Position numbers and translations under genes: made by a program
Shown: in pieces, positions 16,783 to 25,015 of the stretch
Numbering within the stretch: the stretch's first letter is position 1
Layout: every line of letters starts with the position of its first letter
The notes under the pieces: model-generated
Database searches by the model: none
What the model was told of the DNA's origin: nothing
Seen by the model: only the letters and a program-made list of their open reading frames with translations
Source of the DNA: Bacteroidia bacterium
GTDB taxonomy: Bacteria; Bacteroidota; Bacteroidia; Palsa-965
Assembly (NCBI GenBank): GCA_025454955.1
Contig: JALONL010000001.1
Coordinates: 154,004-218,003, forward strand
DNA length: 64,000 nt
Direction: 5' to 3'

Positions 16783-18266
16783 ACAGGCCAATCACTTCCG
16801 ACTCAGACGAGGACTTTACCTCTCCGGCGCTGTTGCTGCTGCTGCTCGAAACCGATGCGGCAAAAAACGAACAGGCCATGGAAATTCTCTCGGCGCACAT
16901 ACTAGCCCAAAATCCCGGCAATGAGAATCCCGCAAGGGCTTCTGAATTCATAAAACGCCTCCGCAGCGCGCACAGCACACACGCCCACACACTTCGCTGG
17001 CTTATCGGTATCGTGTTGCTCTTTGCGCTGGCTGTGCTGTGTTGGTGGCTGTGGCCGCAGCAAAAGCAGGTGGCGGTGTACATTGCTCCGGCACCGGCAG
17101 TTTCTCCCGGCAATTCAGGCACGCCCGCACACACAAGCCGCATGGCAGGCGGCGCATGGAGGCCGCAGCACACACCACAGGCAATAACGCCATTGCACAC
17201 CGATTCGGCAGAAGATGAATCAACAAACCCGCCCAATCCGCCGGTAGCCGTACACACCGCCCCTTCGCGCTGGATGATGCCGCAGGATGCCAATTACTTC
17301 GAAGAAGAAATTCCCGTGCTCACCGATGCGCAGATTAAGCAAACCGCCAAAGACAAACTCAAAATCATGCGCGAGGTAAGCAGCAAGCGAAGCACCTACG
17401 TAACCATACCGGCCGGATCAACGAGCGTAAACAACACGCGGGTATCGCTCAAAAGCTTTAACATAAAAGGCGCCGAGGTCACCAATTTCGAGTACCGCAC
17501 CTTCCTGCACGATCTGCTCGTGCAACACCGCACCGACGATTACCTGGCCGCAAAACCTGTAAGCAATGGCTGGACAAAAGCCGGCGTGCCCGAGTACGAG
17601 GCCGTGTACTTTTCATCGCCCGCCTACAACGAGTTTCCCGCCGTAAACATGAGCCGCAAGGGAGCCGAACTCTTCTGCGAATGGATGACCAGCGAATTCC
17701 GCAAAGCCGTGGCCTCGGGCAAAATAAAATGGAACAAAGGCATCAAACCCCAATTCCGCCTCCCCAACGAAAGCGAGTGGATTTACGCCGCCCGCGCCAG
17801 CAGCACCAACGCCACCTACCCCTGGAGCAGCGTAATTGACAATGTGCAAAACCAGCGCGGCTGCTACCTCTGCAATTTCAACTACACGCTTTCCAAACCC
17901 GACCTCCGCCCCGAAGGCCCATCCACTGGCAAAACACCCTGCATAAGCACAAAGCCCAATCCGCACAGCATAATCACCACCGCCGGCCGCGCGTTAGACA
18001 CGCTGCTTATGGCGCCCGTGTATGCCTACAACCCCAACGCCTTTGCGCTCTACTGCACCAGCGGAAACGCCGCCGAAATGGTATGGGCCCCGCAACCCAA
18101 CGGCCAGCCCGCCGTGGCCAAAGCCATGGGCGGCGCCTGGAGTAGCCATGCGAGCCAGATGAAGATTGAGAATACGGAGCGGTTTGAGGGGGTTGTGGAT
18201 GGGAATGCGGCGGTGGGTTTCAGGCCGGTGCTGGTGTGGGAGGTGGTAGCCGGAAGCGGACAATAA
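16779..18266 (+). CDS. Membrane-anchored FGE/SUMF1-domain protein, coupled to the sigma factor, 495 aa
   Basis: Residues 1-66 are cytoplasmic, 68-90 a single membrane helix (LRWLIGIVLLFALAVLCWWL), and the rest periplasmic. After a Pro-rich linker, residues 225-490 form an FGE-sulfatase/SUMF1 domain of the GldJ/GldK kind: GAEVTNFEYRTFL, FPAVNMSRKGAELFCEWM, QFRLPNESEWIYAARA, GNAAEMVW, GGAWSSHASQ, VGFRPVLV. In Bacteroidota such domains serve structural roles in gliding and T9SS machinery rather than formylglycine formation. The inside-out topology and coupling to the sigma gene suggest it replaces a conventional anti-sigma factor, but no zinc-binding anti-sigma motif is present in the cytoplasmic tail. 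Confidence 0.85.
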   Translation: MNRPITSDSDEDFTSPALLLLLLETDAAKNEQAMEILSAHILAQNPGNENPARASEFIKRLRSAHSTHAHTLRWLIGIVLLFALAVLCWWLWPQQKQVAVYIAPAPAVSPGNSGTPAHTSRMAGGAWRPQHTPQAITPLHTDSAEDESTNPPNPPVAVHTAPSRWMMPQDANYFEEEIPVLTDAQIKQTAKDKLKIMREVSSKRSTYVTIPAGSTSVNNTRVSLKSFNIKGAEVTNFEYRTFLHDLLVQHRTDDYLAAKPVSNGWTKAGVPEYEAVYFSSPAYNEFPAVNMSRKGAELFCEWMTSEFRKAVASGKIKWNKGIKPQFRLPNESEWIYAARASSTNATYPWSSVIDNVQNQRGCYLCNFNYTLSKPDLRPEGPSTGKTPCISTKPNPHSIITTAGRALDTLLMAPVYAYNPNAFALYCTSGNAAEMVWAPQPNGQPAVAKAMGGAWSSHASQMKIENTERFEGVVDGNAAVGFRPVLVWEVVAGSGQ

Positions 18267-18286
18267 TTGAGCAGGAAAGGGGGTAG

Positions 18287-18339
18287 CCTCAACCGAAACG
18301 GCTTTGCGTTTGGCGAGTGGTTTTGGTTGAGGTTTTTTT
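18287..18339 (+). terminator. Intrinsic terminator after the sigma/FGE operon
   Basis: CCTCAACC at 18287-18294 pairs with GGTTGAGG at 18325-18332, with further pairing inside (GAAAC/GTTTT region), followed by a run of seven T. Confidence 0.7.
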
Positions 18340-18488
18340 GTGTATTGTGAGTTGGGGGGTAGATGTAAAATGCGGGAGTGCGCATGTTATGTATCTATTG
18401 AATGGATATACAAAGTACGCATTATGCGCAGAACGGATATTATATGTGTAATCTGCTGCAATGCATGTGTTTATGTTGTTAGTGGGTG

Positions 18489-18521
18489 TTGTTTTTTGTT
18501 GTGGTTAATTGCGTATATTTG
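18489..18521 (+). promoter_or_regulatory. Promoter of the first cassette-region gene
   Basis: TTG at 18489-18491 and an exact TAnnTTTG box, TATATTTG, at 18514-18521, with a 22-bp spacer. A closely similar sequence (AATTGCGTATATTT) recurs at 23739-23752 in front of the propeller gene. Confidence 0.6.
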
Positions 18522-18542
18522 AGAGTTACTATACATTATAAG

Positions 18543-18944
18543 ATGACAAAGACGCTAACACTAACATTTATTTGTTTTTTGACTCTGTTTGAATCTTGTA
18601 CCATACACAAGGACGCCAGAATTTTAAAAAGGACAACTAAGGAATGGAGAGATTCTAAAATTGTTTTGCATGCATGGGCGGACACACCATTCTCTGGAAT
18701 ATTTATGACTCTTAGAGCCAATGGAAAATTCGAACATACATCTAGTGGAATAATGCAATCTTTTGAAGCTGGTACATGGACAAATTCGCTAGACACTTTG
18801 AGACTGATATATGTTGACAGCAAGCAGAACTTGGTAAGGAAGCAAAACGTGTTGATAGATAGACAAACATCAACTTTGTTTTTTGAAGGAGATTCAACCC
18901 CAGTTCAAATGCGACTAAGAATAATGCAGAATGAAATAAAATAA
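18543..18944 (+). CDS. Small lipoprotein, 133 aa
   Basis: Start at MTKTLTLTFI (18543), 22 bp after a strong -7 box. Residues 1-18 form a lipoprotein signal with FESC as lipobox (cysteine 19). The mature 115 residues read as a beta-rich domain (GIFMTLRANGKFEHTSSGIM, EAGTWTNSLDTLRLIYV), resembling copper-resistance NlpE-like or 'lipocalin-like' sheet patterns in small Bacteroidota lipoproteins, but I name no family. AT-rich codon use marks the start of the accessory region. An attC-like repeat follows the stop. Confidence 0.65.
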   Translation: MTKTLTLTFICFLTLFESCTIHKDARILKRTTKEWRDSKIVLHAWADTPFSGIFMTLRANGKFEHTSSGIMQSFEAGTWTNSLDTLRLIYVDSKQNLVRKQNVLIDRQTSTLFFEGDSTPVQMRLRIMQNEIK

Positions 18945-18949
18945 CTTAT

Positions 18950-19093
18950 GGTAACAGGCGTTTGGCAAAAGTGGCGGTTCAATACTCCGCAGAACCATTT
19001 GTGGTCAATCAAAGTTTGGTTCTCCGCATCAATCCCGATGTTTCGGGATGGTGAAAATCGCCACCTTCGCCAAGACCGAAAACGTTAGCGGCA
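18950..19093 (+). repeat. attC-like imperfect inverted repeat 1
   Basis: Begins with TAAC at 18952 and ends with GTTA at 19084-19087. The outer arms pair: GTTTGGCAAAAGTGGCG on the left against CGCCACCTTCGCCAA on the right, with bulges. An inner GGTTC/GAACC pair and the hairpin ATCCCGATGTTTCGGGAT lie inside. Layout and polarity match an integron attC site, although the exact GTTRRRY core is not met (GTTAGCG). Confidence 0.55.
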
Positions 19094-19143
19094 ACCGAGG
19101 GGACAGTGCTAACTCACAACTGAATGCATAAAATAAAAAGACA

Positions 19144-20274
19144 TTGAAACAGCAATTAAGAAAACCAGAACTATGGCAGGACTTTGAAGAACTCTGCAAA
19201 ATGCTTTGGGGAGAGATTTGGGTTTGTCCAGAAATCAAACGGAACGGAAGAAACGGTAATGCACAACATGGCGTTGATATTTATGGAGTTCCAAACGGTC
19301 AATCTGAATACTACGGCATCCAATGCAAAGGCAAAGACTACTACACTCATGCACAATTAACAGAAACCGAAATAGACAAAGAGATTGCAAAAGCAAAAAC
19401 TTTTAAACCCCAACTAAAGAAATTCTATTTCGCAACAACTGCTAACAAAGATGCAGTTATTGAAGAGTACGTAAGATTAAAAGACCTTGAGAGCAGAAAA
19501 GCTGGTTCTTTTGAAATTCATTTATTCAGTTGGGAGGATATTGTTTTCCTTATTGACGAAAACAAAAGGACTCACGATTGGTATGTAAAGAAGATAAACT
19601 TCAAAACATTATATGCAGTAAAGGTTTTATTTGGTATAGGGCAAGATACAATAGAATTTCATCCGACTTTACTTCGCCACAAAGTTTCGTATAGATTAAA
19701 AGAAAGAGAAAAGCTCTCTTACAATTTTAATTATCTGCATGGAGCAAAAGATCCAAAAGAACTCCGCAATGAAAAATTGAGCAGGTTGATTGATCCACAA
19801 CCAATTCGCTATTACATGAATGGTAACGATGTAAACAAAAGTGCCTGCGAGTTTTATTTGACAATTAAAAATATTGGTGATTCTGTAATTGAAGATTACA
19901 AATTGAATTTTGATTTAGTTGGTGAAATCATTAAAGCGGATTCAACTAACAAACAGGATAAGTTTCTTGACATGTATAAATACACTTACAATGCTTTTAT
20001 TTATGAAGATTCTACAAGCGGAGTTTTTAAACCTTCGAACAAAACTTTAGTTCAAAATGACTTTGTTGCGACAGACAAAATTTGTTTTAGACCAAGTGAG
20101 AATGAGCAGACGGTTCTTCTGAATTGGGAACTTGTCGCCAGAGATTTTACGACAAGTGGACAACTTACGATAAACATCTTTCCAAAAATTAAAGAGAAAA
20201 GTTCTGTGGAATACTTTGAAGAACCATTAGAGGATGAAATAAGAATAGAAAACTACTTTGGCAATGTTGACTAA
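19144..20274 (+). CDS. Mrr-like PD-(D/E)XK nuclease fused to an unknown C-terminal domain, 376 aa
   Basis: The start is probably the TTG at 19144; the first internal ATG is 19 codons in and would lose the first helix. Residues 1-115 have the Mrr/type IV restriction layout: WQDFEELCKMLW helix with its glutamate, GVDIYG with the metal aspartate, and GIQCKG, where Q-x-K is the Mrr variant of the E-x-K motif. Residues 60-115 finish the nuclease core (KFYFATTANKDAVIEEYVR). Residues 200-376 are a beta-rich domain without a name (CEFYLTIKNIGDSVIEDYKL). The protein could cleave modified or foreign DNA, a defence role. It is a single gene between two attC-like repeats. Confidence 0.7.
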   Translation: MKQQLRKPELWQDFEELCKMLWGEIWVCPEIKRNGRNGNAQHGVDIYGVPNGQSEYYGIQCKGKDYYTHAQLTETEIDKEIAKAKTFKPQLKKFYFATTANKDAVIEEYVRLKDLESRKAGSFEIHLFSWEDIVFLIDENKRTHDWYVKKINFKTLYAVKVLFGIGQDTIEFHPTLLRHKVSYRLKEREKLSYNFNYLHGAKDPKELRNEKLSRLIDPQPIRYYMNGNDVNKSACEFYLTIKNIGDSVIEDYKLNFDLVGEIIKADSTNKQDKFLDMYKYTYNAFIYEDSTSGVFKPSNKTLVQNDFVATDKICFRPSENEQTVLLNWELVARDFTTSGQLTINIFPKIKEKSSVEYFEEPLEDEIRIENYFGNVD

Positions 20275-20293
20275 CAAAATAATAACGGCAGCC

Positions 20294-20390
20294 ACTAACA
20301 GCTGTTTTGCAAAATCGGGGGGTCATGCGTCTATGACAGTGAAGTGCTTCGAAATCGCTACCTTCGGGTAGTAGTAAAACCGTATATGCC
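20294..20390 (+). repeat. attC-like repeat 2, degenerate
   Basis: Starts CTAACAGCTGTTTTGCAAAA (TAAC at 20296) and ends AAAACCGTATATGCC. The right end differs from the CCGTTATATG of repeat 3 by one missing T. The inner part GACAGTGAAGTGCT-CGAAATCGC is shared with repeat 6. Confidence 0.45.
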
Positions 20391-20406
20391 ATTACGTGAT
20401 TAACCG

Positions 20407-20922
20407 ATGAGAACGTTCAATCTGCTTTTCTTTATTGTCATTATAGCAGGTGGCGGATGTACAAATTCAAATCCAGAAACACGCGATGACATAACGCGAA
20501 ATAATTCAGGATCGGCAATATCCCGCGATTCCATTTCAGTTGCTGAAGAGCATTTAATCTCTCCAATAGCTGCGGAGAAATACGCAGTCTCCAGCTACAG
20601 TCTTTGCGATGATGAACATGGTATTCTTCTAAACAGGGATACCATGTCTAAATATGGCAAGTACAATCCGTATCACATTTCTGAAATTACGCACGACGAT
20701 ACAACGGTGATTCATTTTGATTTTATCACCGACTGTTGCGCCACATTCTCCGGTGAAGTGGGTTTAGAAAGAGACACGCTGTATCTGGGTTACTATTTTG
20801 ATCGGGACACCATGCGTCTTTGCGATTGCTATTGTGATTACAGAATGACATACCGGGTAAACAAAGCAGATTTAAAATGGTCGGCAATGAAAATTGTTCA
20901 CGGCAGACTGCGAAGGAACTAA
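20407..20922 (+). CDS. Hypothetical lipoprotein, 171 aa
   Basis: Residues 1-18 form a lipoprotein signal with lipobox AGGGC (cysteine 19). The mature protein starts with a Ser/Arg/Asp-rich linker, then a domain with conserved-looking cysteines (SYSLCDDEHG, FDFITDCCATFSGEVGLERD, LCDCYCDYRMTYRV): six cysteines in about 80 residues, likely a disulphide or metal-binding module. The pattern CCATF...YLGYYF...CDCYC occurs in a group of small Bacteroidota lipoproteins that I cannot name. The stop codon overlaps the TAAC of the next attC-like repeat. Confidence 0.65.
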   Translation: MRTFNLLFFIVIIAGGGCTNSNPETRDDITRNNSGSAISRDSISVAEEHLISPIAAEKYAVSSYSLCDDEHGILLNRDTMSKYGKYNPYHISEITHDDTTVIHFDFITDCCATFSGEVGLERDTLYLGYYFDRDTMRLCDCYCDYRMTYRVNKADLKWSAMKIVHGRLRRN

Positions 20923-21050
20923 CGGCACATTTGCAATAGGCGGGGTTTAGTGCTCAGTAAACAGTTCTGAGGCAGTCGAAAATTCAGTCGGGCACATGTA
21001 TATTTGTGTAGAAATACTCACCTGTCGCACATCAGCAAACCGTTATATGT
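20919..21050 (+). repeat. attC-like repeat 3
   Basis: TAAC at 20920, GTTA at 21042. Outer arms pair GGCACATTTGC with GCAAACC at the right end. The interior (GCTCAG.AAACAGTT, AATTCAGTC.GGCACAT, ATATTTGTGTAGAAAT) is nearly the same as in repeat 5 about 4 kb away, so both belong to one subtype. Confidence 0.6.
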
Positions 21051-21055
21051 AAGCT

Positions 21056-21568
21056 ATGAGAGAATATAGAGACATCATTTTGACAACCCTGATCCTCTAT
21101 TTGTTAGGTGGTTTACTAATTCTATGGGGTTATAATAACGACGGAACCGTAAGAATTATTTTCGGCGTTTTAATCATTGTACTTTTTACAAAAAATGGAA
21201 TTGATAATTATAAATACATACAAGAACTAAAATTATGGAGGCGTCAAAACAACGGCAAACTTATTTTCTTTTATCCAACCAAAAAGGACATACAGGTAGA
21301 AATAGAAAAGCAAATATTCCCAATACTTCCCAAGGACATATTAAAAGTACACTATGATGGCCCAAGTCTTGTTGGTGATATAAAGCGTTCGGTGATGGTT
21401 GAGTTGATGAATCAGTACAAGGAAATACAAGTAAATTCTCCGGCAATATTTAAAATTGTTGACAATAAAATCCACATAGAAAGCCTGCCAGAGCTTAAAG
21501 GCCTTAATTCAACTATAACTGATCTAAGTGCAATTAAACACAAGATTGACAAAATTGCCAACGCATAA
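21056..21568 (+). CDS. Two-helix membrane protein, 170 aa
   Basis: Two closely spaced membrane helices at residues 8-25 and 31-46 (LTTLILYLLGGLLILWGY, VRIIFGVLIIVLFT) are followed by a soluble 120-residue domain with a basic start (YIQELKLWRRQNNGKLIFFY). No family recognised. The start codon lies 6 bp after attC-like repeat 3 and the stop overlaps the TAAC of repeat 4, so the gene fills a cassette exactly. No promoter of its own is visible. Confidence 0.6.
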   Translation: MREYRDIILTTLILYLLGGLLILWGYNNDGTVRIIFGVLIIVLFTKNGIDNYKYIQELKLWRRQNNGKLIFFYPTKKDIQVEIEKQIFPILPKDILKVHYDGPSLVGDIKRSVMVELMNQYKEIQVNSPAIFKIVDNKIHIESLPELKGLNSTITDLSAIKHKIDKIANA

Positions 21569-21697
21569 CACGGATTTTGCGTTAGTGGGAGTATGCTGCG
21601 AATAAAAACATTTGAGCAATTAATAACCGTTGATGCTGACAGACTGTTTACGGCTTCAAAAGCCCACCAATTCATAGCCCGAAACCGTTAACAGCCT
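21565..21697 (+). repeat. attC-like repeat 4
   Basis: TAAC at 21566, GTTA at 21687. Arms: CGGATTTTGCGTTAGTGGG against CCCACCAATTCATAGCCCG. It is nearly identical over its whole length to repeat 8 (26940-27075), including GAGCAATTAATAAC and GACAGACTGTTTACGG. Confidence 0.6.
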
Positions 21698-21722
21698 CCT
21701 CAAACCAAACGCCCAACAATTA

Positions 21723-22289
21723 ATGACCTCATACTTAGAAAAAATAGCCAGCTACATTAAATCAATCGACAGCGAAACGCTGACGGAATTACAGCGCATT
21801 TCGTCGGAAAAAAAATACAAGAAAGGCGATTTACTTCTACGGCAAAATGAAATTTGTGAAAAAAGTTATTTACTGCTCAGCGGCATTGCCCGTAAATATT
21901 ATTTAAACGACGGAAAGGAAATAACCACCGAGCTCTATTTTGAAAACGACCTCGCTGTTTCATTCGAAAGCTATACGTTGCAACAACCCGGCAGAGAGTT
22001 TATTGAAGCACTTACCGATATTACGGTTTCGATAACACACTATCAGGCATTTCAGGACGCGAAAACAAAATACCCTAAATTGGTGACCCTAGACCTGATG
22101 CTTGCAGAGTATTATGGAATGTGGGTTGAACACAGACTGTTTCAGTTTCATACAATGACTGCAACCGAACGCTACCTGGATATTCTTACAAAAAGCCCCC
22201 ACATTGTTCAGGCCGTGCCGCTCACCATTATAGCCTCTTACCTCGGCATCTCTTTGGAGACGCTGAGCAGAATAAGAGCCAGAATTTAA
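21723..22289 (+). CDS. Crp/Fnr-family transcriptional regulator, 188 aa
   Basis: Residues 10-125 form the cyclic-nucleotide-binding beta roll (KYKKGDLLLRQNEICEKSYL, then LLSGIARKYYLNDGKE), though the phosphate-binding RSA motif of true cAMP receptors is not seen. The C-terminal winged helix ends with a recognition region VPLTIIASYLGISLETLSRI. This group regulates neighbouring genes in response to unknown small molecules. A stump of an SMR drug-efflux gene begins 82 bp downstream in the same direction, which matches a regulator-pump arrangement that has since decayed. Confidence 0.8.
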   Translation: MTSYLEKIASYIKSIDSETLTELQRISSEKKYKKGDLLLRQNEICEKSYLLLSGIARKYYLNDGKEITTELYFENDLAVSFESYTLQQPGREFIEALTDITVSITHYQAFQDAKTKYPKLVTLDLMLAEYYGMWVEHRLFQFHTMTATERYLDILTKSPHIVQAVPLTIIASYLGISLETLSRIRARI

Positions 22290-22371
22290 CCCGTTTCATT
22301 ATTTGACCTAAGTCAAATTTCGCGTGTTTTTCTTTTCGGAGTTTTGAAAAGTGGTTTAAACACGTAGAAAG

Positions 22372-22452
22372 ATGAACCGGATATACCTTTTGCTTGCAGG
22401 TGTTTTTGAAATAGGCCGGGGCATCGGAGTTAAATTAACTTCTTCCCGCTAA
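22372..22452 (+). pseudogene. Stump of an SMR (EmrE/SugE-type) efflux gene, 26 codons
   Basis: ATG at 22372 opens MNRIYLLLAGVFEIGRGIGV and then stops after KLTSSR. This matches the first helix of SMR transporters, where the family reads MNWIYLxxAGxFEVxWAxxLK with the essential glutamate (here E14). The usual tryptophan is replaced by arginine and the remaining three helices (about 80 residues) are missing. The next gene begins 3 bp after the stop, so the deletion was probably the event that joined them. Confidence 0.6.
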
Positions 22453-22455
22453 CTT

Positions 22456-23550
22456 ATGAAGACAAGAATAATTGGATTTGATCTGGCAAGGGCCTATGCG
22501 ATTTTCGGAATGTTCATCGTGAACTTTAATACCGTTTTTGGAAGTCATACCGATCATACCGGCCTCAGTGGTTTTCTAAACCTGTTCAACGGCAATTCAA
22601 GCACTCTGTTTGTAATACTTGCCGGAATGGGTGTTTCGCTGATGACAAGCAGAAACGATTACACACTTAAAGAAAGAAGCACTATTAAAAGCATCATTAC
22701 CAGGCGCTCCTGGTTTTTATTTGTGCTGGGCGTAGTTTTCTACCTCTGGTGGCCTGCCGACATACTGCACTTTTATGGTGGCTATATGCACATTGCAGTG
22801 CTGCTTGTGTTTTTGCCAAAAAAATATTTTTTGTATGCGGCAGCAGCAGCCATCGTTATCTTTCATGTCCTGCTGGCATTTATACCGTATGAAACAGGCT
22901 GGAATTTTCAAACCTTCATGTATAATGATTTTTGGTCTGTGGAAGGCTTTCTCAGAAATACATTTTACAATGGCTGGAATTCAATTTTCCCCTGGATAGC
23001 TTATTTCTTTCTGGGAATGTATTTGGGCCGATTAAACTGGAAAGACCACAAGACACTCAAAAAGATATTGTTTGTTGGAATTACTGTTTACCTGATTACA
23101 TTTCTAATTCAATCTTTTGCTCCGTCACTCACGCAAGACAAAGAACTTATATTCTACCTCACGGCCGATTACCTGCCTCCCTTTCTGCCGTTTATGCTCG
23201 GCACCGCTTCTTTCGGGCTAATCCTGATATGTGTATTTATGTTTATCGGGAATAAAATAGGCGACACTAAAATTGCAAGAATATTAGCCTCAACAGGACA
23301 AATGACACTTACACATTATATTGCCCATTTGGTGTTGGGATTATTTACTTTATCACTCATAACCGGCCGTACATTGAGTTATGAGCTTATGAATGAATTG
23401 CCCACAAGCCCCATTGTAATTTTTGGCTTTTCCGTTTCTTATTTTATAGCCAGTTGTACGTTTAGCTACCTGTGGGCAAAAAAATACAAAAGCGGGCCGA
23501 TAGAAATGTTAATGCGAAAAATATCTGACGGGAAGCGGGCCAGCAGCTAA
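22456..23550 (+). CDS. DUF418-like multi-pass membrane protein, 364 aa
   Basis: About ten membrane helices. The opening RIIGFDLARAYAIFGMFIVN, an LFVILAGMGVSLM stretch and GWNSIFPWIAYFFLGMYLGR fit the DUF418/YeiB group, which is related to the acyltransferase-3 fold. The C-terminal DUF418 core appears as STGQMTLTHYIAHLVLG. Some members modify surface sugars or lipids by acyl transfer, but the role is undefined for this one. It lies directly after the SMR stump. Confidence 0.75.
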   Translation: MKTRIIGFDLARAYAIFGMFIVNFNTVFGSHTDHTGLSGFLNLFNGNSSTLFVILAGMGVSLMTSRNDYTLKERSTIKSIITRRSWFLFVLGVVFYLWWPADILHFYGGYMHIAVLLVFLPKKYFLYAAAAAIVIFHVLLAFIPYETGWNFQTFMYNDFWSVEGFLRNTFYNGWNSIFPWIAYFFLGMYLGRLNWKDHKTLKKILFVGITVYLITFLIQSFAPSLTQDKELIFYLTADYLPPFLPFMLGTASFGLILICVFMFIGNKIGDTKIARILASTGQMTLTHYIAHLVLGLFTLSLITGRTLSYELMNELPTSPIVIFGFSVSYFIASCTFSYLWAKKYKSGPIEMLMRKISDGKRASS

Positions 23551-23714
23551 CATGATTTGGTTAAATGCAGGCAAACCTGTTTATATCCACTGTTGTACTT
23601 CTATGAACCTTTGTGTGTTTTGTATATCTATAGAATGGATATTACTTTAACACAGTATGAGTAAATGGGGCAGATTATTCATAAACAATACATAATCAAT
23701 GGTTTGTCTATGTG

Positions 23715-23753
23715 TTGTTGTCTTTAACTGAGGTGGGTAATTGCGTATATTTA
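23715..23753 (+). promoter_or_regulatory. Promoter of the propeller gene
   Basis: TATATTTA at 23746-23753 in the same AATTGCGTATATTT context as at 18508-18520; TTG triplets at 23715 and 23718 are 25-28 bp upstream, a longer spacer than usual. The region back to about 23620 also resembles 18390-18540 (TATCTATNGAATGGATAT). Confidence 0.45.
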
Positions 23754-23803
23754 CGAGTTAGCGGTAACACTATGGCGACACTGCAAACGCCAAACTGACG
23801 ACA

Positions 23804-24855
23804 ATGAAACTAAACGCACTTTTATTTCTGACCATTTTAACTCTGTTTACATCCTGCAATGGGCAGGCTTCTGGTCAGAAAAAAATACAGAGCAATTTGA
23901 TAAAAAAATTACAACAGGCGACACAGTAAAAGAACCTGGCAATAGCATAATGGTTGTTTATCAAGACAAGAAGAACGTATATTGGTTTGGAAGCTGGGAA
24001 ACGGGAGTGTATAGATACGATGGAAAGACACTGATTAATTATACAACCAAGCACGGTTTGCCAAACAATAGAATTGACGAGATTAGAGAAGATACGTCAG
24101 GTAACATATATTTCAACTCGTGTCATCCAAATTCGGCAATAGTTAAGTTTGACGGGCATACATTTACTGCATTACCAGCAGCACCAAGCTATGATTGGAA
24201 ACTTCAAACCAATGATTTGTGGTTTAGGCATTCTTATCAATCTGAAAAAGTGTATCGGTATGACGGCATTATTTTATATGAGTTGCAGCTTCCAAAGCCC
24301 ACTAAAATTTCCAATCCCTTCGAAATTTACAGCATCTATAAAGACAAAACAGGTAACATTTGGTTCGGCACCAATCCATCAGGCGTATGTCGGTATAATG
24401 GAAAATTATTTGAGTGGATTACAGAAGATGATGTGACTGAATTTAGAAATGAAGGAGCAAACGGAGTACGTTCAATCAGCGAAGATAGAAAAGGTGACTT
24501 TTGGTTCAATACCGAATATCGTTATAGTGTTTACGACAGCATAACATTAAAAAGCCCACAGTTTTACAGACGATTTGAGAGTATAGGCAGTTTAGACAGG
24601 AAAAAAAATGGCAATCTGGACGAGTATCTGTCAAGCGTAAAAGACGACAATAATAATTTGTGGTTTGTAACGTATCGTAATGGTGTTTGGAAATATGATG
24701 GTACCAATGTTACGAACTATATTGTTCAACATAATTCCACAGCCATTACATTATTCAGCATTTACAAGGACAATAATGGTAACCTTTGGCTTGGTACGCA
24801 CGAAAACGGAGTATATAAATTTAATGGGACAACATTTGAAAAGTTTACTCCATGA
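23804..24855 (+). pseudogene. Reg_prop beta-propeller lipoprotein, frameshifted in an A7 run
   Basis: ATG at 23804 begins a lipoprotein signal, MKLNALLFLTILTLFTSC, whose frame stops at 23929 after 41 codons. The rest of the protein is open in the -1 frame and continues from the seven-A run at 23879-23885: KNTEQFDKKITTGDTVKEPG, then five or more two-component-regulator propeller blades with GNIWFGT, NNLWFVT, GNLWLGT and GVYRYDG-type repeats up to 24855. One extra A in the run restores a single reading frame of about 350 residues. A sequencing error, a real null mutation, or slippage at A-AAA-AAA are all possible. The product would be a surface-anchored propeller. Confidence 0.75.
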
Positions 24856-24875
24856 CGAACAGCAGAAGAACTGTT

Positions 24876-25009
24876 GCTAACAGCATATTTGTAATAGGTG
24901 ATGTTTCGCGCTCAGCAAACAGTTTTTGTGCTAGCCAAAAATTCAGTCCGGCACATATATATTTGTGTAGAAATCCCCGGCCATCGCAAATCTGCAAGCC
25001 AATAGCAGT
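24876..25009 (+). repeat. attC-like repeat 5, right end degenerate
   Basis: TAAC at 24878. Same subtype as repeat 3 (GCTCAGCAAACAGTT, AATTCAGTCCGGCACAT, ATATTTGTGTAGAAAT), but the right end reads GCAAGCCAATAGCAG where repeat 3 has GCAAACCGTTATATG, so the GTTA core is lost. Confidence 0.5.
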
Positions 25010-25015
25010 AATCAT

